Positions 55,505 to 64,000 of a stretch of DNA of 64,000 bases are shown here, one piece after another (position 1 is the stretch's first letter; each line of letters begins with the position of its first letter). Under the pieces are notes generated by a model. That model made no database searches, was not told the DNA's origin, and worked only from the letters and a program-made list of their open reading frames with translations. This DNA comes from CAXBID01 sp963815305 (GTDB taxonomy: Bacteria > Bacteroidota > Bacteroidia > Flavobacteriales > Flavobacteriaceae): NCBI GenBank assembly GCA_963815305.1, contig CAWFFW010000001.1, positions 744,001 to 808,000 of the forward strand. The letters are read 5' to 3'. Made by a program: the position numbers and the translations under genes.

Positions 55505-57715
55505 ATGAATAGACCATTGTCTAAAATTATTCAAATACTATTGATAACTATAATATACAGTTTAGTTATTTCTTGTGCCCTTAAAGAAGAAAAAAAGGGA
55601 ATTATATTTTCAAAAAAAGATACAGGTTTTGTATTTGAAAATAATAACATCCGACTTGTATTGGATAAAAAGCTGAATATAGAAGTTTTTCAAAAACAAG
55701 GAAATCAGATTAAAACAATAACTAAAAGTAATCACAGTACACACTATCTGGTAATTAATGGCGTAGAAGTGAAAAATTTTATAGCTATTAATGAAAATCC
55801 TAAATTTTCAGACATTAATAATGAATCTGGTAAAGGGAAAAAACTTGAAATTAAAGGGCTAGCAGAAGGTCCATCTGGATCAAAAATAGAGAAAAAAATT
55901 CAGATTGAACTGTACGAAAAACAATCTAATACCGCATTAGTTCAAGTCATGTATAAGAACGTGAATGCAACACCTGGACTTTATATAGAGAATGAGATTA
56001 ATAATGCATTCGAATTAGACGCATCTCTTATTAATAATAGTTATGATAAACATGATTTTTGGATACTTCAAGGAGGATCATATACAGACAGACCTGATTG
56101 GGTTTTACCAGTAACCGAAAATTTTTCATTTCAAAATTATCAAGGAAGAAAACTTGAAGAAGGAATGGTCGGTGGGGGCTTGCCCGTTTTAGATATCTGG
56201 AATCAAGATACAGGTTTTTTTATCGGAAGCACTAGAGAAAAACCTACACTAATTTCACTTCCAGCTAAAGTTAATGATAAAGGGAGTCTAAATGTTAGTA
56301 TCGAATATAAAAGAGATTCAATTCCTTTTACCACTGAAGAGTATCGTGGACTGCCAACAGTAATTGGAGTTCACTATGGAGATTATTATAATGGGCTAGA
56401 GTCTTACTCTGCCGTTATGAAAGATAAGGGATTCAATATGCCAGAACCAGATTCATCGAGTCCTGCTTTCGATCGTATTTGGTGTGGATGGGGTTACGGT
56501 CCAGGATTTAAAATGAACCAAATGACTGATATGATTCCTTCGGTAAAGAGTATGGGCTTTAAAGTTGTAACCATAGATTATGGATGGTTTTACAACAATG
56601 GAGATTTTACTCCTAGGGATGATTCTTTCCCTGACGGAGACAAGGATATGAAAAAACTTGTGAAGTCTTTCCACGATGAAAACATCAAATTAAAATTATG
56701 GATCACTCCAGGTTCTGCAGGGCCCGATTTAGTGGAACAACACCCAGAATGGTTACTGATTAGTAAAGATGGAAGCCCCACATATGTGAATGATCATTTA
56801 GGTGAAGATAGACCAGAAGAATATGAAGAAGCTTTGTTATGCCCTACTCTTGATGAAGTGAAGGTTTATTATAAAGCGCTGACAAATAAAATTATACAAG
56901 ATTGGGGATATGACGGACTTAAAATGGACTTTAGTTTTACTAATGCTACTGGAAAATGTTATGCTAAAGAGCATAATCATAAAAATCCAGAAGAATCTTT
57001 TGAAGCACTTCCAGAATTATACAAAGTAATTTATGAGGAAAGTACAAGGATAAAAAAATCAGCAATATTGGAAATGTGCCCGTGTGGTATGTTTCCGTCT
57101 TTCTATAAGATGCCATACTATAATCAACCTGTTTCATCAGATCCAAATAATCAATGGCAATTAAGGCATAGAGCAAAAACTATAAAAGCTTTAATGGGTA
57201 AAAAAATACCTTTTTATGGAGATCATGTAGAGAGATACTACAATAAAAATAGTTTTGCTTCTATGATAGGAGTTGGTGCTATTCCAGGAACAATGTTTGT
57301 CGATAAGTCCGAAAATCGTTTTATGCATCCTTCTAAATCAGTTCGAGAAATTGCGTTAACCCCAGAAAGAAAAGTGAATTTTGATAAGTGGCTCAAAATT
57401 CATGACGAGGTTCAATTAAGTAAAGGGGAATACATAAACTTATACGATATAGCTTATGATAAACCTGAAACACATGTTGTGAATAAAGATGGAATACTAC
57501 ACTATGCATTTTATGCGGATAATTGGAATGGAGAAATTGAGTTTAGAGGATTAGAAGCCGACACTTATACCGTCTGGGATTATGCAAACAACAAGGAAGT
57601 GGGTAAGCTAAATGGAAACGGTAAACTTTCGATTAAATTCAAGGATTACCTTCTAGTAAAGGCAATCCCAAATAGACTATTAATATCTAATAATAATCAA
57701 TATGGTAGTAAATAA
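55505..57715 (+). CDS. GH36-like alpha-galactosidase/alpha-N-acetylgalactosaminidase lipoprotein
   Basis: Lipobox VISC (Cys about residue 24). N-terminal beta-supersandwich, then a TIM barrel with FKVVTIDYGWF, LKLWITPGSAGPDLVEQHPE, nucleophile Asp475 (GLKMDFSF) and acid/base candidate Asp573 (FYGDHVERY). A C-terminal beta-sandwich completes 736 residues. A CxCG motif (EMCPCGMFPS) follows the nucleophile. The GH36/GH27 clan acts on alpha-galactose or alpha-GalNAc; the choice is open. The next GH36-like gene overlaps its end by 14 bp, implying translational coupling. Confidence 0.8.
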   Translation: MNRPLSKIIQILLITIIYSLVISCALKEEKKGIIFSKKDTGFVFENNNIRLVLDKKLNIEVFQKQGNQIKTITKSNHSTHYLVINGVEVKNFIAINENPKFSDINNESGKGKKLEIKGLAEGPSGSKIEKKIQIELYEKQSNTALVQVMYKNVNATPGLYIENEINNAFELDASLINNSYDKHDFWILQGGSYTDRPDWVLPVTENFSFQNYQGRKLEEGMVGGGLPVLDIWNQDTGFFIGSTREKPTLISLPAKVNDKGSLNVSIEYKRDSIPFTTEEYRGLPTVIGVHYGDYYNGLESYSAVMKDKGFNMPEPDSSSPAFDRIWCGWGYGPGFKMNQMTDMIPSVKSMGFKVVTIDYGWFYNNGDFTPRDDSFPDGDKDMKKLVKSFHDENIKLKLWITPGSAGPDLVEQHPEWLLISKDGSPTYVNDHLGEDRPEEYEEALLCPTLDEVKVYYKALTNKIIQDWGYDGLKMDFSFTNATGKCYAKEHNHKNPEESFEALPELYKVIYEESTRIKKSAILEMCPCGMFPSFYKMPYYNQPVSSDPNNQWQLRHRAKTIKALMGKKIPFYGDHVERYYNKNSFASMIGVGAIPGTMFVDKSENRFMHPSKSVREIALTPERKVNFDKWLKIHDEVQLSKGEYINLYDIAYDKPETHVVNKDGILHYAFYADNWNGEIEFRGLEADTYTVWDYANNKEVGKLNGNGKLSIKFKDYLLVKAIPNRLLISNNNQYGSK

Positions 57716-60035
57716 GAGAATTTTAATATTGGTTACTCTATCAGTTCTGGCATTTAATGCATTCAATAACAAAGTACATGCTGATTCAATTGATAGTTTA
57801 GGGTTTGAATTTTCACTGCCAAAAGCGTTGGAAAATTTTCAAATAGCTTCTAAACATATAACATTATTAGCAGATTGGGCATTCCCAGAAGTTGAGAATT
57901 ATGAGTTTAATAAGAATGATTGGAAACATTTTTCTCGTGTTGTAGAATCAAAAATACTTGCTGGTTTAAATGGAGAGGTGATAACGGATGTATTTAAAAA
58001 TGATAGACTAATAATCACTAGAGAATTTTGGTATTCCTATGATAAAGAAGAAATAGCCCTAAGACAAAGAATTACCAATTTGGATAAGGAATCCATTAAT
58101 CTTATATCACTGATTCCTTTAAAATTGAGAGGAGCAAATGCATTGGTATTTGAAGGTGAAAAAAATACCGAAAACTGGAATGTATTGGTTCAAAAACGTT
58201 TAAAAAATGGCTTACCTATTACTATTAAGCCAACAAACAATGACGAAATTGAAGTAGACCCTTTTTGTGTATTTAATATAAATAACACTAACAGTCCAGA
58301 TTTGCTCATTGGTTATTTGAGTCAAATGGGACATTTAGCAAAGTTCTCATTACAATTCAGGAAAAATAAAAAAGGTGTAGAGTTTTCATCTCTTATTGCC
58401 AATTGTGAATTTGATGGTAGCCGTATCCCTTCTGGAGGAGAGAGAACTAGCCAATGGGTTTATATTAAATCTGGATATAATTCAAACACATTGATAAACG
58501 ATTTTGCAAACAGCATAGGTGTATATCATGATGTTAAGAAGCCCATAAACAAAGCGCCTTCTGTATTTTGTACATGGTACTTTCATGGAAGAAACTATAA
58601 TGAAGAATATTTTATGGAAGACATCAAATCATTAAAAGAAAACCGTATGCCGTTTGATGTTTTCTTAATAGATGATTGTTGGACAAATGACGATTGGGGG
58701 GTGTGGTCACCAGGACCTGCTTTTCCAAGTGGTATTAACTACCTAACAGATACTATAAAAGAACTTGGTTATACTCCAGGTATATGGACTGCACCATATT
58801 CTGTAGATAAAGATTCCAAAATAGCATTGAATCATCCTGAATGGTTATTAAAGAATAATGCTGGAGAATTTATTGAATTTGGATACACCAATAAAACATG
58901 GGTGTTTGATCCTACATTTCCTGGAGTTACGGAATATTTGGAAGAAGTTTATAGACGTTTATCTAAAGATTATGGATTTGAATATTTTAAGTTTGACTTT
59001 ATGCGATCTGTATTCATATTCGACGACGTGAAATATTATAATCCAAATGTCACAAAATTGGAAGCTTATCGAATGGGGTTGGAAGCCATTAGAAGGGGTG
59101 TTGGGTCTGATTCTTATATTTCAATTTGTGGGGGACACTTTGGAGGTTCGTTGGGCATTGCAGACTCCCAGAGAAGTGGAAGCGATGTTGTTTCAATCTG
59201 GGAACCAAAACAAGTAGATGCTTTTAGGCAGAATATCCTTAGAACTTGGATGAACAGGTTGTGGCATGTTGATGCAGATGCTTTAATGGTACGTAAACGA
59301 GATACCCCATTTCATGATAAAGAAAATAATTGGAGTGAATTAGCACTTGGCAAACTAACTGATGACGAAGCCATAACATCTACACTTAATCAGTATTTAG
59401 GTGGCGGTATGGTTAGTCTTTCAGAGTATCTTGTAGAGCTTCAACCAGAACGCCGATCATTATATAAGCATGTGATTCCTTCAATAAATACGGCTTCACT
59501 TCCTTTGGATATTTACAATGAAATAATTCCTTCTAAGATTCTAACAGAAGTAGTGCCTATTTGCGAGGATCTTGATCCGTGGAATACATTAGCAGTCATT
59601 AATTGGGAAGAAACTGAAAAGGATATGGATGTTGTACTTTCTAAAGATGTCACTAAAGCAATCAAGTCTGATAAATTTATTGTCTCTGAATTTTTTAGCC
59701 AAAAAGTACTTGGAATATATTCTACCGGGGATCAGATAGACCTTGGTAAAATTGGTTTTCATGCAAGTAGATTATTAAGAATTGCTCCTTGGGATGGACT
59801 GACACCAACACTAACAGGTACAGATCTTCATTTTTCTGGTGGAGGTGTTGAGATAAAAAAATGGAAAGCTTTAGATAATTATGTGGAAGGTGTGCTTGAA
59901 ACAAAATGGGATTATCCTGTTAATATTACTGTAGCATTTCCTGCTAAAAACAACAAAGGTTATGTTTTAAGAAAACTTGAAGTCCAATCGCAACAAAATT
60001 TATTTTTTATTAAAAACGATACAGATGAAAAATAA
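57702..60035 (+). CDS. second GH36-like alpha-galactosidase-type enzyme
   Basis: Signal-like N-terminus (cut near KVHA, residue 27). Barrel motifs: PFDVFLIDDCWTNDDWG, YTPGIWTAPYSVDKDS, nucleophile Asp432 (YFKFDFMRS), and acid/base candidate Asp495 (RSGSDVVSIWEP), with CGGHFGGSLG between. 777 residues. It is a divergent relative of the neighbour and not a recent copy, so the two probably cut different alpha-linkages. It overlaps the upstream gene by 14 bp and the permease gene by 11 bp. Confidence 0.78.
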   Translation: MVVNKRILILVTLSVLAFNAFNNKVHADSIDSLGFEFSLPKALENFQIASKHITLLADWAFPEVENYEFNKNDWKHFSRVVESKILAGLNGEVITDVFKNDRLIITREFWYSYDKEEIALRQRITNLDKESINLISLIPLKLRGANALVFEGEKNTENWNVLVQKRLKNGLPITIKPTNNDEIEVDPFCVFNINNTNSPDLLIGYLSQMGHLAKFSLQFRKNKKGVEFSSLIANCEFDGSRIPSGGERTSQWVYIKSGYNSNTLINDFANSIGVYHDVKKPINKAPSVFCTWYFHGRNYNEEYFMEDIKSLKENRMPFDVFLIDDCWTNDDWGVWSPGPAFPSGINYLTDTIKELGYTPGIWTAPYSVDKDSKIALNHPEWLLKNNAGEFIEFGYTNKTWVFDPTFPGVTEYLEEVYRRLSKDYGFEYFKFDFMRSVFIFDDVKYYNPNVTKLEAYRMGLEAIRRGVGSDSYISICGGHFGGSLGIADSQRSGSDVVSIWEPKQVDAFRQNILRTWMNRLWHVDADALMVRKRDTPFHDKENNWSELALGKLTDDEAITSTLNQYLGGGMVSLSEYLVELQPERRSLYKHVIPSINTASLPLDIYNEIIPSKILTEVVPICEDLDPWNTLAVINWEETEKDMDVVLSKDVTKAIKSDKFIVSEFFSQKVLGIYSTGDQIDLGKIGFHASRLLRIAPWDGLTPTLTGTDLHFSGGGVEIKKWKALDNYVEGVLETKWDYPVNITVAFPAKNNKGYVLRKLEVQSQQNLFFIKNDTDEK

Positions 60036-60888
60036 ACCATGGCTTATTTACGCACTGCTCACAACCCTTTTATGGGGAGTATGGGGCGCTTTGATTGAAT
60101 TACCTGAAAAAGCTGGGTTTCCAGCTACACTTGGTTTTTCGGTATGGATACTTACACTTTGTCCAGTAGCTGTGGTTGCTTTAAAGTTGGTAAAATGGAA
60201 ATTGGACAAAGACAAACGTTCTATTTTATATGGAATGGCCGCAGGGCTTTTTGGATGTGGTGGACAGCTTATTTTGTTTAAAACGTTACAAATTGGACCT
60301 GCCTATATAATATTTCCAATCATATCATTATATCCAGTAGTTACAGTTGTATTATCTGTAGTGCTTCTCAAAGAGCGGGCAAGTAGACGTGCATGGTTTG
60401 GTATTTCCTTAGCAATATTTGCAATCTTACTTCTTTCATACCAACCTCCAGGCAATACTGTTGTAGAAGGATATTTCTGGTTGATTTTATCGACAATAGT
60501 GTTCTTAATGTGGGGAGTTCAAGCATTAATTATGAAAAAAGCCAGCAATAATGGTATGCAGGCCGAGAGTTTTATTTTCTATTTAATGCTCAGTGGCTTT
60601 TTATTGTTTCCGCTGGCGCTTTATATGACTGATTTTAGCCAAGATATAAATTGGGGCTTAAGCGGCATTTTTTCTGCAGCCTTAATTCAAACTTTAAATG
60701 CAGTTGGCTTTTTGTTTTTTGCATATAGCGTAAGGTATGGAAAAGCTATAATAGTAGTACCGTTAATGTCTCTAGCACCAGTAGTAACAGTAATCCTCTC
60801 TTTGATATTGTATGCTGTTATTCCACATCCAATAATTATTTCAGGCATTTTAGTTGCGCTGTTTTCTACTTATTTATTAGCAGAATAG
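60025..60888 (+). CDS. EamA/DMT-family inner-membrane permease, probable sugar importer
   Basis: The start at 60025 overlaps the GH36 stop and opens directly into the first membrane helix (WLIYALLTTLLWGVWGALIE); the ATG at 59977 would add a charged leader lying inside the upstream gene. Two EamA halves with about ten membrane segments are visible (for example PIISLYPVVTVVLSVVLL and PLMSLAPVVTVILSLILY). 287 residues. The family includes rhamnose- and glucose-type uptake carriers; in this operon it most likely moves the released monosaccharide into the cytoplasm. Confidence 0.85.
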   Translation: MKNKPWLIYALLTTLLWGVWGALIELPEKAGFPATLGFSVWILTLCPVAVVALKLVKWKLDKDKRSILYGMAAGLFGCGGQLILFKTLQIGPAYIIFPIISLYPVVTVVLSVVLLKERASRRAWFGISLAIFAILLLSYQPPGNTVVEGYFWLILSTIVFLMWGVQALIMKKASNNGMQAESFIFYLMLSGFLLFPLALYMTDFSQDINWGLSGIFSAALIQTLNAVGFLFFAYSVRYGKAIIVVPLMSLAPVVTVILSLILYAVIPHPIIISGILVALFSTYLLAE

Positions 60889-60947
60889 GCGTGTTGAATC
60901 TATGGAAATATGAATACTTAAATTAATAGGTAAAATATAAAAATATA

Positions 60948-61835
60948 ATGAGTCAAATAACCCAAAAAGAATTATATGACTGGTGCAAAGTGCCAGTATA
61001 TGAATTAGATAATCATCAACTTAAAATACCTTTCCGTCTTTGTGATGATACTGAAACAATGGGTAGAATAATGGCTAGAGAATTGGTCGATGAAATTAAA
61101 TACCATAATGGGCGAAGTGAAGTAACCAGAGCAATTATTCCTTGTGGACCTAGTTGTTGGTACAAACCTTTCACAGATTTAGTTAATGAAGAGCAAATAA
61201 ACCTGAATAATGTTTTTGTTTTCCATATGGACGAATGCCTAGATTGGCAAGGGATGGAATTACCAAGAAAGCATCCATATAGTTTCAGGGGATTTATGGA
61301 AGAACATTTCTATGATCCAATAAATATAAATCTAGGCATACCTGAAAGTCAAAGGTTCTGGCCCAATGGAAATAACATTCAAGAAATTAAGAATAGTATA
61401 AATGAAGCTCCTATTGATATAACTTATGGTGGTTGGGGACAAGATGGTCACATAGCATATAATCAAGCAAGGAGACATCCATATAGTTCAGTCACAATAG
61501 ATGATGTTCGTGAATCTACAGTTCGGATTCAGGATAACAATTTAGATACAATCATTGCCTTGGCACAAAGAACCTTTGGTTGTGCGTATCAATTTGTGCC
61601 ACCTATGTCCGTAACGCTTGGGGTTAAAGAATGCTTATCTGCAAAAAAAGTTAGGCTTTTTAGTAACACAGGCGCATGGAAGCAAACGGCACTTCGAGTA
61701 GCTTTATTTAGTGAGATAAATCCTGAATATCCTATAACGTTGTTGCAAGAACATCCAGACGCTCAAATTACAGCTACAATAGAAACCGCAACGCATCCAA
61801 TAAGTACAAATCCTGAATGGGATTTAAACATATAA
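60948..61835 (+). CDS. NagB-like sugar-phosphate isomerase/deaminase
   Basis: Cytoplasmic, no signal. The active-site segments of glucosamine-6-phosphate deaminase are present in altered form: FHMDECLDW (usual FNMDEY), RKHPYSFRGFM (HPQSY), and GWGQDGHIAYNQ (GIGxDGHIAFNE). 295 residues. The changes suggest a different but related substrate, such as galactosamine-6-phosphate or a keto-sugar phosphate. It is followed by a sugar kinase 7 bp later, giving an isomerise/deaminate-and-phosphorylate pair. Confidence 0.8.
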   Translation: MSQITQKELYDWCKVPVYELDNHQLKIPFRLCDDTETMGRIMARELVDEIKYHNGRSEVTRAIIPCGPSCWYKPFTDLVNEEQINLNNVFVFHMDECLDWQGMELPRKHPYSFRGFMEEHFYDPININLGIPESQRFWPNGNNIQEIKNSINEAPIDITYGGWGQDGHIAYNQARRHPYSSVTIDDVRESTVRIQDNNLDTIIALAQRTFGCAYQFVPPMSVTLGVKECLSAKKVRLFSNTGAWKQTALRVALFSEINPEYPITLLQEHPDAQITATIETATHPISTNPEWDLNI

Positions 61836-61842
61836 AAAGATT

Positions 61843-62886
61843 ATGAAATCACTTACCATTGATAATAATGATATGCAATATAAGACCATGATTGGTGCAG
61901 GAGGCATTGGTTCTGGAAAATTTTTTCTACTTGAGGGGAATCATACTTTAGGGAGAGAAGAGAGTCGCAGTGGTCATTATTTACCTACCCGAGATTATTG
62001 CAAACTTCATATCATTTCGCATTATGTTAAAGCCTTGATGGGAAGTGATTTTACCGTTACACCTATTGGAAAAATAGGTAGAGACCAAATAGGACAAGAA
62101 TTGGTAAAAGAAATGGAAGAGATTGGTTTAAACTTGAATTATTTAAAGCATTCAGAAGACAGTCCTACACTTTTTTCTTTCTGTTTTGCTTACCCAGATG
62201 GGACAGGAGGAAACATGACAACCAATGATTCTGCATGTGCTCAAACAGAATCTAAAGATATACAAGAAGCAGAGCGGGAATTCATTTCATATAAAGGAAA
62301 TGGTATTGCTTTAGCTGTTCCTGAAGTGTCTTTGGAAGCTCGTAAGGCATTGCTTGAATTAGCAACAGAAAATGGCTTTTTTAGAGTAGCTTCTTTTACT
62401 TCAGAAGAAATTCTAAAGGTTGTAGAATCTAATTTATTAAAAAGAGTAGATCTTTTGGCTATTAATTTAGATGAAGCTGCCGCCGCAGTAGGGATGAGTG
62501 TACAAGCGGACACTGGTATTGAAATAGTACACGCTGTTATTGAATTACTGGGAACTATAAATGCTAATTTATGGATATCCATTACGAATGGCAAAGACGG
62601 AAGTTGGGCATGGAACGGAGAGTCCCTAACACATGCACCCATCTATTCGGTAGATGTAAAAAGTACTGCAGGAGCTGGAGATGCTCATGTTTCTGGATTG
62701 ATCGCTGGACTTACAGCTGGGCTCAATCTAAAAGAAGCGCAACAGTTAGGAGCTCTTGTAAGTGCTCATGCGGTAAATTCACCTCATACCATTAATAAAG
62801 AAACGAATAGAGAATCGCTTCTAGAGTTAATTATAGATTCAGAAAACATGATTTACGAAAAAAATTTAAAACTATTAAAAGGATAA
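61843..62886 (+). CDS. PfkB-family carbohydrate kinase
   Basis: Cytoplasmic sugar kinase of the ribokinase type, with GAGGIGSGKFFLLEGNHTLG near the start and the C-terminal anion-hole/catalytic motif STAGAGDAHVSG (Asp280 as base). 347 residues. It could phosphorylate the imported sugar or a ketose phosphate such as tagatose-6-phosphate. It lies 7 bp after the NagB-like gene and 2 bp before the next small gene, which indicates strict co-expression. Confidence 0.88.
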   Translation: MKSLTIDNNDMQYKTMIGAGGIGSGKFFLLEGNHTLGREESRSGHYLPTRDYCKLHIISHYVKALMGSDFTVTPIGKIGRDQIGQELVKEMEEIGLNLNYLKHSEDSPTLFSFCFAYPDGTGGNMTTNDSACAQTESKDIQEAEREFISYKGNGIALAVPEVSLEARKALLELATENGFFRVASFTSEEILKVVESNLLKRVDLLAINLDEAAAAVGMSVQADTGIEIVHAVIELLGTINANLWISITNGKDGSWAWNGESLTHAPIYSVDVKSTAGAGDAHVSGLIAGLTAGLNLKEAQQLGALVSAHAVNSPHTINKETNRESLLELIIDSENMIYEKNLKLLKG

Positions 62887-62888
62887 CT

Positions 62889-63200
62889 ATGAGTATTACT
62901 ATGCGCATCATGCAACAATTTGATACAACCAAAGAAGACGAATTCATGGCATTGGAAAAAAAATTCGCAAAACTAGAAGCTCATAGAGCAGATTACCCAA
63001 AGGGAAAAAGAATGCAACCAATTGCTGCATCAGAGCCCTGTAATACACTTATCTGGCAATGTGAATTTCCAAATATACAAGCAGCTCACGGTGCTTTGGA
63101 TTTTTTTCATGGAGACGAAGCTCACGAAGAATTATTTAAAAAGCAGAAACCCTTTTTTAAACAAGTTAAAATTGAATTTTATGAAAATCTTGACTATTAA
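62889..63200 (+). CDS. small cytoplasmic protein of unknown function
   Basis: 103 residues without signal or membrane segment. The pattern beta-alpha-beta-beta-alpha-beta (MSITMRIMQQFD; FMALEKKFAKLEAHRADYPK; TLIWQCEFPN; VKIEFYENL) fits a dimeric ferredoxin-like alpha/beta barrel, as in mutarotases or small monooxygenases. The 2-bp spacing to the kinase gene suggests a role in the same catabolic step, for example as a sugar mutarotase. That is inference. Confidence 0.6.
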   Translation: MSITMRIMQQFDTTKEDEFMALEKKFAKLEAHRADYPKGKRMQPIAASEPCNTLIWQCEFPNIQAAHGALDFFHGDEAHEELFKKQKPFFKQVKIEFYENLDY

Positions 63201-63247
63201 ATTTTGAGTAAGAATTTCAAATAAGTAATAAAGTATACCATACATAT

Positions 63248-64000
63248 ATGAAAAATATTTTCTTCTTTTTTTTACTCTTTTTATTCACACATAGTCTTTT
63301 TTCTCAAGGTGAAAGAAAAACTATCGATTTAAATGGAATATGGGATTTCGATCAGACTTACGATGCGTTTCCGCCTAAGCAGTTCACTCGAAAATGTCCT
63401 GTTCCAGGATTGATTCATCTGGCTGAGCCAAAAGTAGAAGACTATGATAAGTTTTTTAGAAAAGCAACTTTAAACGAGACGATTAAATCGGGAATCGTGG
63501 AACCGGATTATACTCCCAAATATAGCTGGTATAAAAAAAGTTTGTTTATACCAACTAAATATGATGGTCATGAATCATACATTAGTTTAAAAAAAAGTAA
63601 GTACGTAACCCATATATATGTAAATGGCATTGAAGTAGGAAACTCAATCGCTTTCTATACGCCCATTGATGTAAACATCACTCATGCTTTAAAGGTTGGT
63701 GAGGAAAATGAAATAATGATTAGATTGGGAGACTGGGCATGGCTACCAAGTGAATCTCCAGGAAGTTTGGACTTTGAAAAGCAACATTACATTCCAGGAA
63801 TTTGGGACGATGTTCTGCTTTCTTTTACCAAAAAATTTAGGATTCACAGGGCATTATTTTTACCATCTGTAAGGGAAAGTAAGGTTACCGCTAAACTTCA
63901 AATTCTGAATTTTTACAAACCAAGGCGAAAAAATCAAGGTGCGGATACTGATTCAACACAAGTAAAACTTATCATTTCTGAAAAAAAATCATTAAAAAAA
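63248..64000 (+). CDS. GH2-family protein, N-terminal part (cut by window edge)
   Basis: An ATG at 63248 opens a frame that stays open to the last base (251 codons). Signal peptide ends SLFSQ (about residue 20). TIDLNGIWDFDQTYDAFPPK, then KYSWYKKSLFIP, YVTHIYVNGIEVGNSI and HYIPGIWDDVLLSF are the GH2 sugar-binding domain. The catalytic barrel lies outside the window, so activity cannot be judged. It continues the region D operon 47 bp after the small gene. Confidence 0.8.
   Translation, partial: MKNIFFFFLLFLFTHSLFSQGERKTIDLNGIWDFDQTYDAFPPKQFTRKCPVPGLIHLAEPKVEDYDKFFRKATLNETIKSGIVEPDYTPKYSWYKKSLFIPTKYDGHESYISLKKSKYVTHIYVNGIEVGNSIAFYTPIDVNITHALKVGEENEIMIRLGDWAWLPSESPGSLDFEKQHYIPGIWDDVLLSFTKKFRIHRALFLPSVRESKVTAKLQILNFYKPRRKNQGADTDSTQVKLIISEKKSLKK

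Noticed and set aside
1..64000. CRISPR arrays, insertion sequences, rRNA genes, intact tRNA genes
   Set aside because: No spaced direct repeats, transposase genes or intact structural RNA genes were seen on either strand.

Overview
The window looks like a polysaccharide-utilisation region of a marine member of the Bacteroidota, most likely Flavobacteriaceae. The evidence is low GC, a SusC/SusD pair, an ECF sigma factor with a FecR-type anti-sigma factor, five proteins with a C-terminal type IX secretion (T9SS) sorting domain, many lipoproteins, and a dense set of glycoside hydrolases and sulfatases. No phylogenetic marker gene is present, so the genus is not determined.

Region A (1-33,046, all + strand) is a run of secreted or lipoprotein carbohydrate-active enzymes: a Sde182/DUF1593 nucleoside-hydrolase-like protein (frameshifted), GH78, GH43, DUF1080, GH39, GH3, GH2, two GH106-type proteins, an S1 sulfatase, an acetolactate-decarboxylase-like lipoprotein, a second DUF1080, a PL8-type lyase, a second GH2 and a Kelch protein. 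Rhamnosidases, a xylosidase-type GH39, GH43, GH2 and a sulfatase together suggest a sulfated glycan containing rhamnose and xylose. Ulvan is a reasonable guess, but no recognised ulvan lyase or GH105 lies inside the window.

Region B (33,047-38,712) is a scar-rich interval. It holds an intact GH28 and an intact PQQ-type sugar dehydrogenase. Around them are the decayed start of a Gfo/Idh/MocA oxidoreductase, a decayed Met-tRNA-like sequence, an unidentified coding relic and a decayed PhoD-like phosphatase.

Region C (38,713-49,932, - strand) is the uptake and signalling block: ECF sigma factor, secreted beta-helix protein, FecR, SusC (with STN domain), SusD, and a secreted protein made of two nearly identical 251-residue units.

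Region D (50,006-64,000, + strand) is a compact operon: two secreted amidohydrolases, an unknown lipoprotein, an S1 sulfatase, two GH36-like enzymes, a DMT permease, a NagB-like sugar-phosphate isomerase/deaminase, a PfkB kinase, a small protein and a GH2 that runs off the window. It reads as a full path from a sulfated alpha-galactosidic or amino-sugar glycan to central metabolism.

The strongest new observation is a promoter-like motif, TTAGGG - exactly 17 nt - GTATTA (or GTAATA), found upstream of four transcription units: the sugar dehydrogenase, fecR-susCD, the beta-helix gene and the region D operon. It probably defines the regulon of the local ECF sigma factor and ties regions B, C and D together, while region A seems not to share it.
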